Below, piece by piece: positions 62,777 to 64,000 of a stretch of 64,000 nt of DNA. The notes beneath the pieces are model-generated. The model was given only the letters and a program-made list of their open reading frames with translations. It did no database searches and was not told the origin of the DNA. Position 1 is the stretch's first letter. Each line of letters opens with the position of its first letter. Both the position numbers and the translations under genes were made by a program. Source of the DNA: Paraburkholderia hiiakae (lineage in GTDB: Bacteria; Pseudomonadota; Gammaproteobacteria; Burkholderiales; Burkholderiaceae); NCBI RefSeq assembly GCF_904848665.1, contig NZ_CAJHCQ010000003.1, positions 124,001 through 188,000 of the forward strand. The letters run 5' to 3'.

Positions 62777-63570
62777 ATAAGCGTCTCGCGCATGCATGCC
62801 AGCATGCCGGCCACACACTGCTCGAACTGACGATCGCCGTGGCGCTCGGCCTCGTGGTGACGCTTGGCGCGCTCTCGGCCTACCGTACTCAGCGCCAGGC
62901 CTACGCGCAGGCGAGCGACGCCGCGCGTATCCACGAAGCCGGCATGAATGCGTTGATGCTGATCGGCGAGCAGATCCAGATGGCCGGCTTTGTTGCCGCG
63001 GACGCGCGCTCGCCGCTTGCCGGCACTGCGATATTCGGCTGCGTGTCCGGGCGCCCGACCGGCGCCGATGCAGCGCTTGCCTGCGAGTCGCTGTCGAGCC
63101 GCTCCGATGGGCTGGCTGTGCGCTATCAAGGCGACGGTGTATCGACGTGGCCCGCCGCGAACGGCCAGGTCACCGACTGCCTCGGGCAGGCGGTTGGCGC
63201 GGCGGGCGTCGAAATCGTGAACCGCTATCACGCCAAGGTGAGCGGTTCGACCGGGGAGACCGAGCTTTACTGCGAGGGCTCCGGCAAGGTCGGCACGGCG
63301 CAGCCGCTCGTCGAGGGCGTCGAGCGTTTGCGTGTGCGCTACTGGACGGCGGGCGCGGCCCAGGCGGTCGAGGCTTCGGCGCTCGCACGCGATCAGTGGG
63401 CTGCGGTCGTCGCGGTCGATCTGTGCGTGCTGGTGCGCGGGGCGCCCCTTTCCCGACGCATACGCTACGTCGATTGCGATGGCGTGCAGGCGGTCGGCAC
63501 GGATGGGCGTGCGCGACAAGCGTTCTGGCGGCACATCGTGCTGCGTGACGGTCTTTCGGTCGCGTCGTGA
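62773..63570 (+). CDS. pilW: PilW-like type IV pilus assembly protein
   Basis: 265 aa. The prepilin-type N-terminus has GHTLLELTIAVALGLVVTLG with the conserved Glu, followed by RIHEAGMNALMLIGEQIQMA and AGF, typical of PilW. The C-terminal domain includes LVEGVERLRVRYWT, also characteristic. Several Cys residues may form disulphides. The start overlaps the pilV stop (ATGA). Confidence 0.87.
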   Translation: MNKRLAHACQHAGHTLLELTIAVALGLVVTLGALSAYRTQRQAYAQASDAARIHEAGMNALMLIGEQIQMAGFVAADARSPLAGTAIFGCVSGRPTGADAALACESLSSRSDGLAVRYQGDGVSTWPAANGQVTDCLGQAVGAAGVEIVNRYHAKVSGSTGETELYCEGSGKVGTAQPLVEGVERLRVRYWTAGAAQAVEASALARDQWAAVVAVDLCVLVRGAPLSRRIRYVDCDGVQAVGTDGRARQAFWRHIVLRDGLSVAS

Positions 63571-64000
63571 GAACGCGCCTTCGTGTGAAGCATCGGCCAT
63601 GCGCCGCTTGTCGCGGCGTCGCGCTGCCGGTCGTGCTGCTCATCGTTGCGATGATGCTCGTGACCTCGGCGGCGTGGTTCGAGGCAGCGCTGCTAACGCG
63701 GCGCAACGCAGATGCCGTCGCCGATCATCTGCAGTCCTTCCATGCCGCCGACGCCGCGCTCGTGTCGTGCTCGCGTGCGCTGACGAATGGCTCGCTGGGC
63801 GCGCCTGCGCCCGCGGCGCAGCCAGGCGAGCCGCAAGCCTGGCGGCGGCAAGACAGCTTCGAGCGGCAGGCCATCGTGCCCGTTGCCGCGTGGCCTGGAG
63901 CCGTGCGCGCACCGCAATGCTTTGTCGAAGCCTGGCGCATCGAGAGCCGTCCGCTGGCTCGCGCGTATCTCGTCACGGCGCGAGGGTTTGGCGCATCGGA
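63567..64000 (+). CDS. pilX: PilX-like pilus assembly protein (partial, runs off the window)
   Basis: At least 144 codons. The start is GTG at 63567, overlapping the pilW stop (GTGA), followed by a basic leader and RGVALPVVLLIVAMMLVTSA, the PilX-type N-terminal helix that lacks Glu5, then a polar domain with Cys residues (VSCSRAL, PQCFVEAW). It is open to the right edge. The position after fimT-pilV-pilW fits pilX; pilY1 and pilE would be expected beyond the window. Confidence 0.78.
   Translation, partial: MRTRLRVKHRPCAACRGVALPVVLLIVAMMLVTSAAWFEAALLTRRNADAVADHLQSFHAADAALVSCSRALTNGSLGAPAPAAQPGEPQAWRRQDSFERQAIVPVAAWPGAVRAPQCFVEAWRIESRPLARAYLVTARGFGAS

Overview
The window is high-GC DNA from a betaproteobacterium of the Burkholderiaceae, most likely Paraburkholderia, Caballeronia or Burkholderia sensu lato. 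Gene content and order are typical of that family: ybgC-tolQRAB-pal-cpoB, glyA-nrdR, mutL-miaA, purK next to a Sua5-type gene, and a divergent TetR regulator with an AcrAB/BpeAB-like RND pump. No rRNA, CRISPR array or intact transposase was seen. Family assignments come from reading motifs, not from database searches.

Layout. 1-1.3 kb: the 3' end of purK and a Sua5-type threonylcarbamoyl-AMP synthase. 1.4-6 kb: leftward genes for an SGNH lipoprotein, a fatty acid hydroxylase/sterol desaturase family protein and PBP4 (DacB). 6.4-10.1 kb: a two-component system with an unusual internal palindrome, then a DegQ/HtrA protease. 10.3-14 kb: small accessory genes, a GlxA-type regulator and a divergent isochorismatase-family hydrolase. 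14.1-21.4 kb: the TetR-RND efflux locus, with an operator inside the pump promoter. 21.5-28 kb: an NCS2 purine permease, an FGGY kinase and the zinc importer znuABC, whose ATPase has a histidine-rich tail.

28.2-38.6 kb is a polyol utilisation regulon built as two converging operons. The rightward one holds a sorbitol-type SDR, the ABC importer (binding protein, two permeases, ATPase) and a HAD phosphatase. The leftward one holds DalD-like D-arabinitol dehydrogenase, xylulokinase and a SorC regulator. The two outer promoters, about 10 kb apart, share the same architecture and the same motif over the -10, which suggests one common regulator. 38.7-48.8 kb: housekeeping and accessory genes (miaA, mutL, DedA, an MscS channel, a ParB-like protein, LysR, cytochrome b561 and two YceI proteins).

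48.9-52.9 kb is the most unusual segment. A 3.86-kb insert next to tRNA-Lys(UUU) is bounded by a perfect 99-bp direct repeat made of the 3' part of the tRNA plus its terminator. The insert carries only two recognisable genes: a 928-aa peptidoglycan-targeting effector (M23-like backbone, GC-poor C-terminal GH73 glucosaminidase domain) and a secreted SH3-like probable immunity protein. No vgrG, T6SS structural gene or integrase is visible.

53-64 kb: the Tol-Pal operon, an SDR, glyA preceded by a ZTP (pfl) riboswitch, nrdR, and the start of a minor pilin operon (fimT-pilV-pilW-pilX) that runs off the window.
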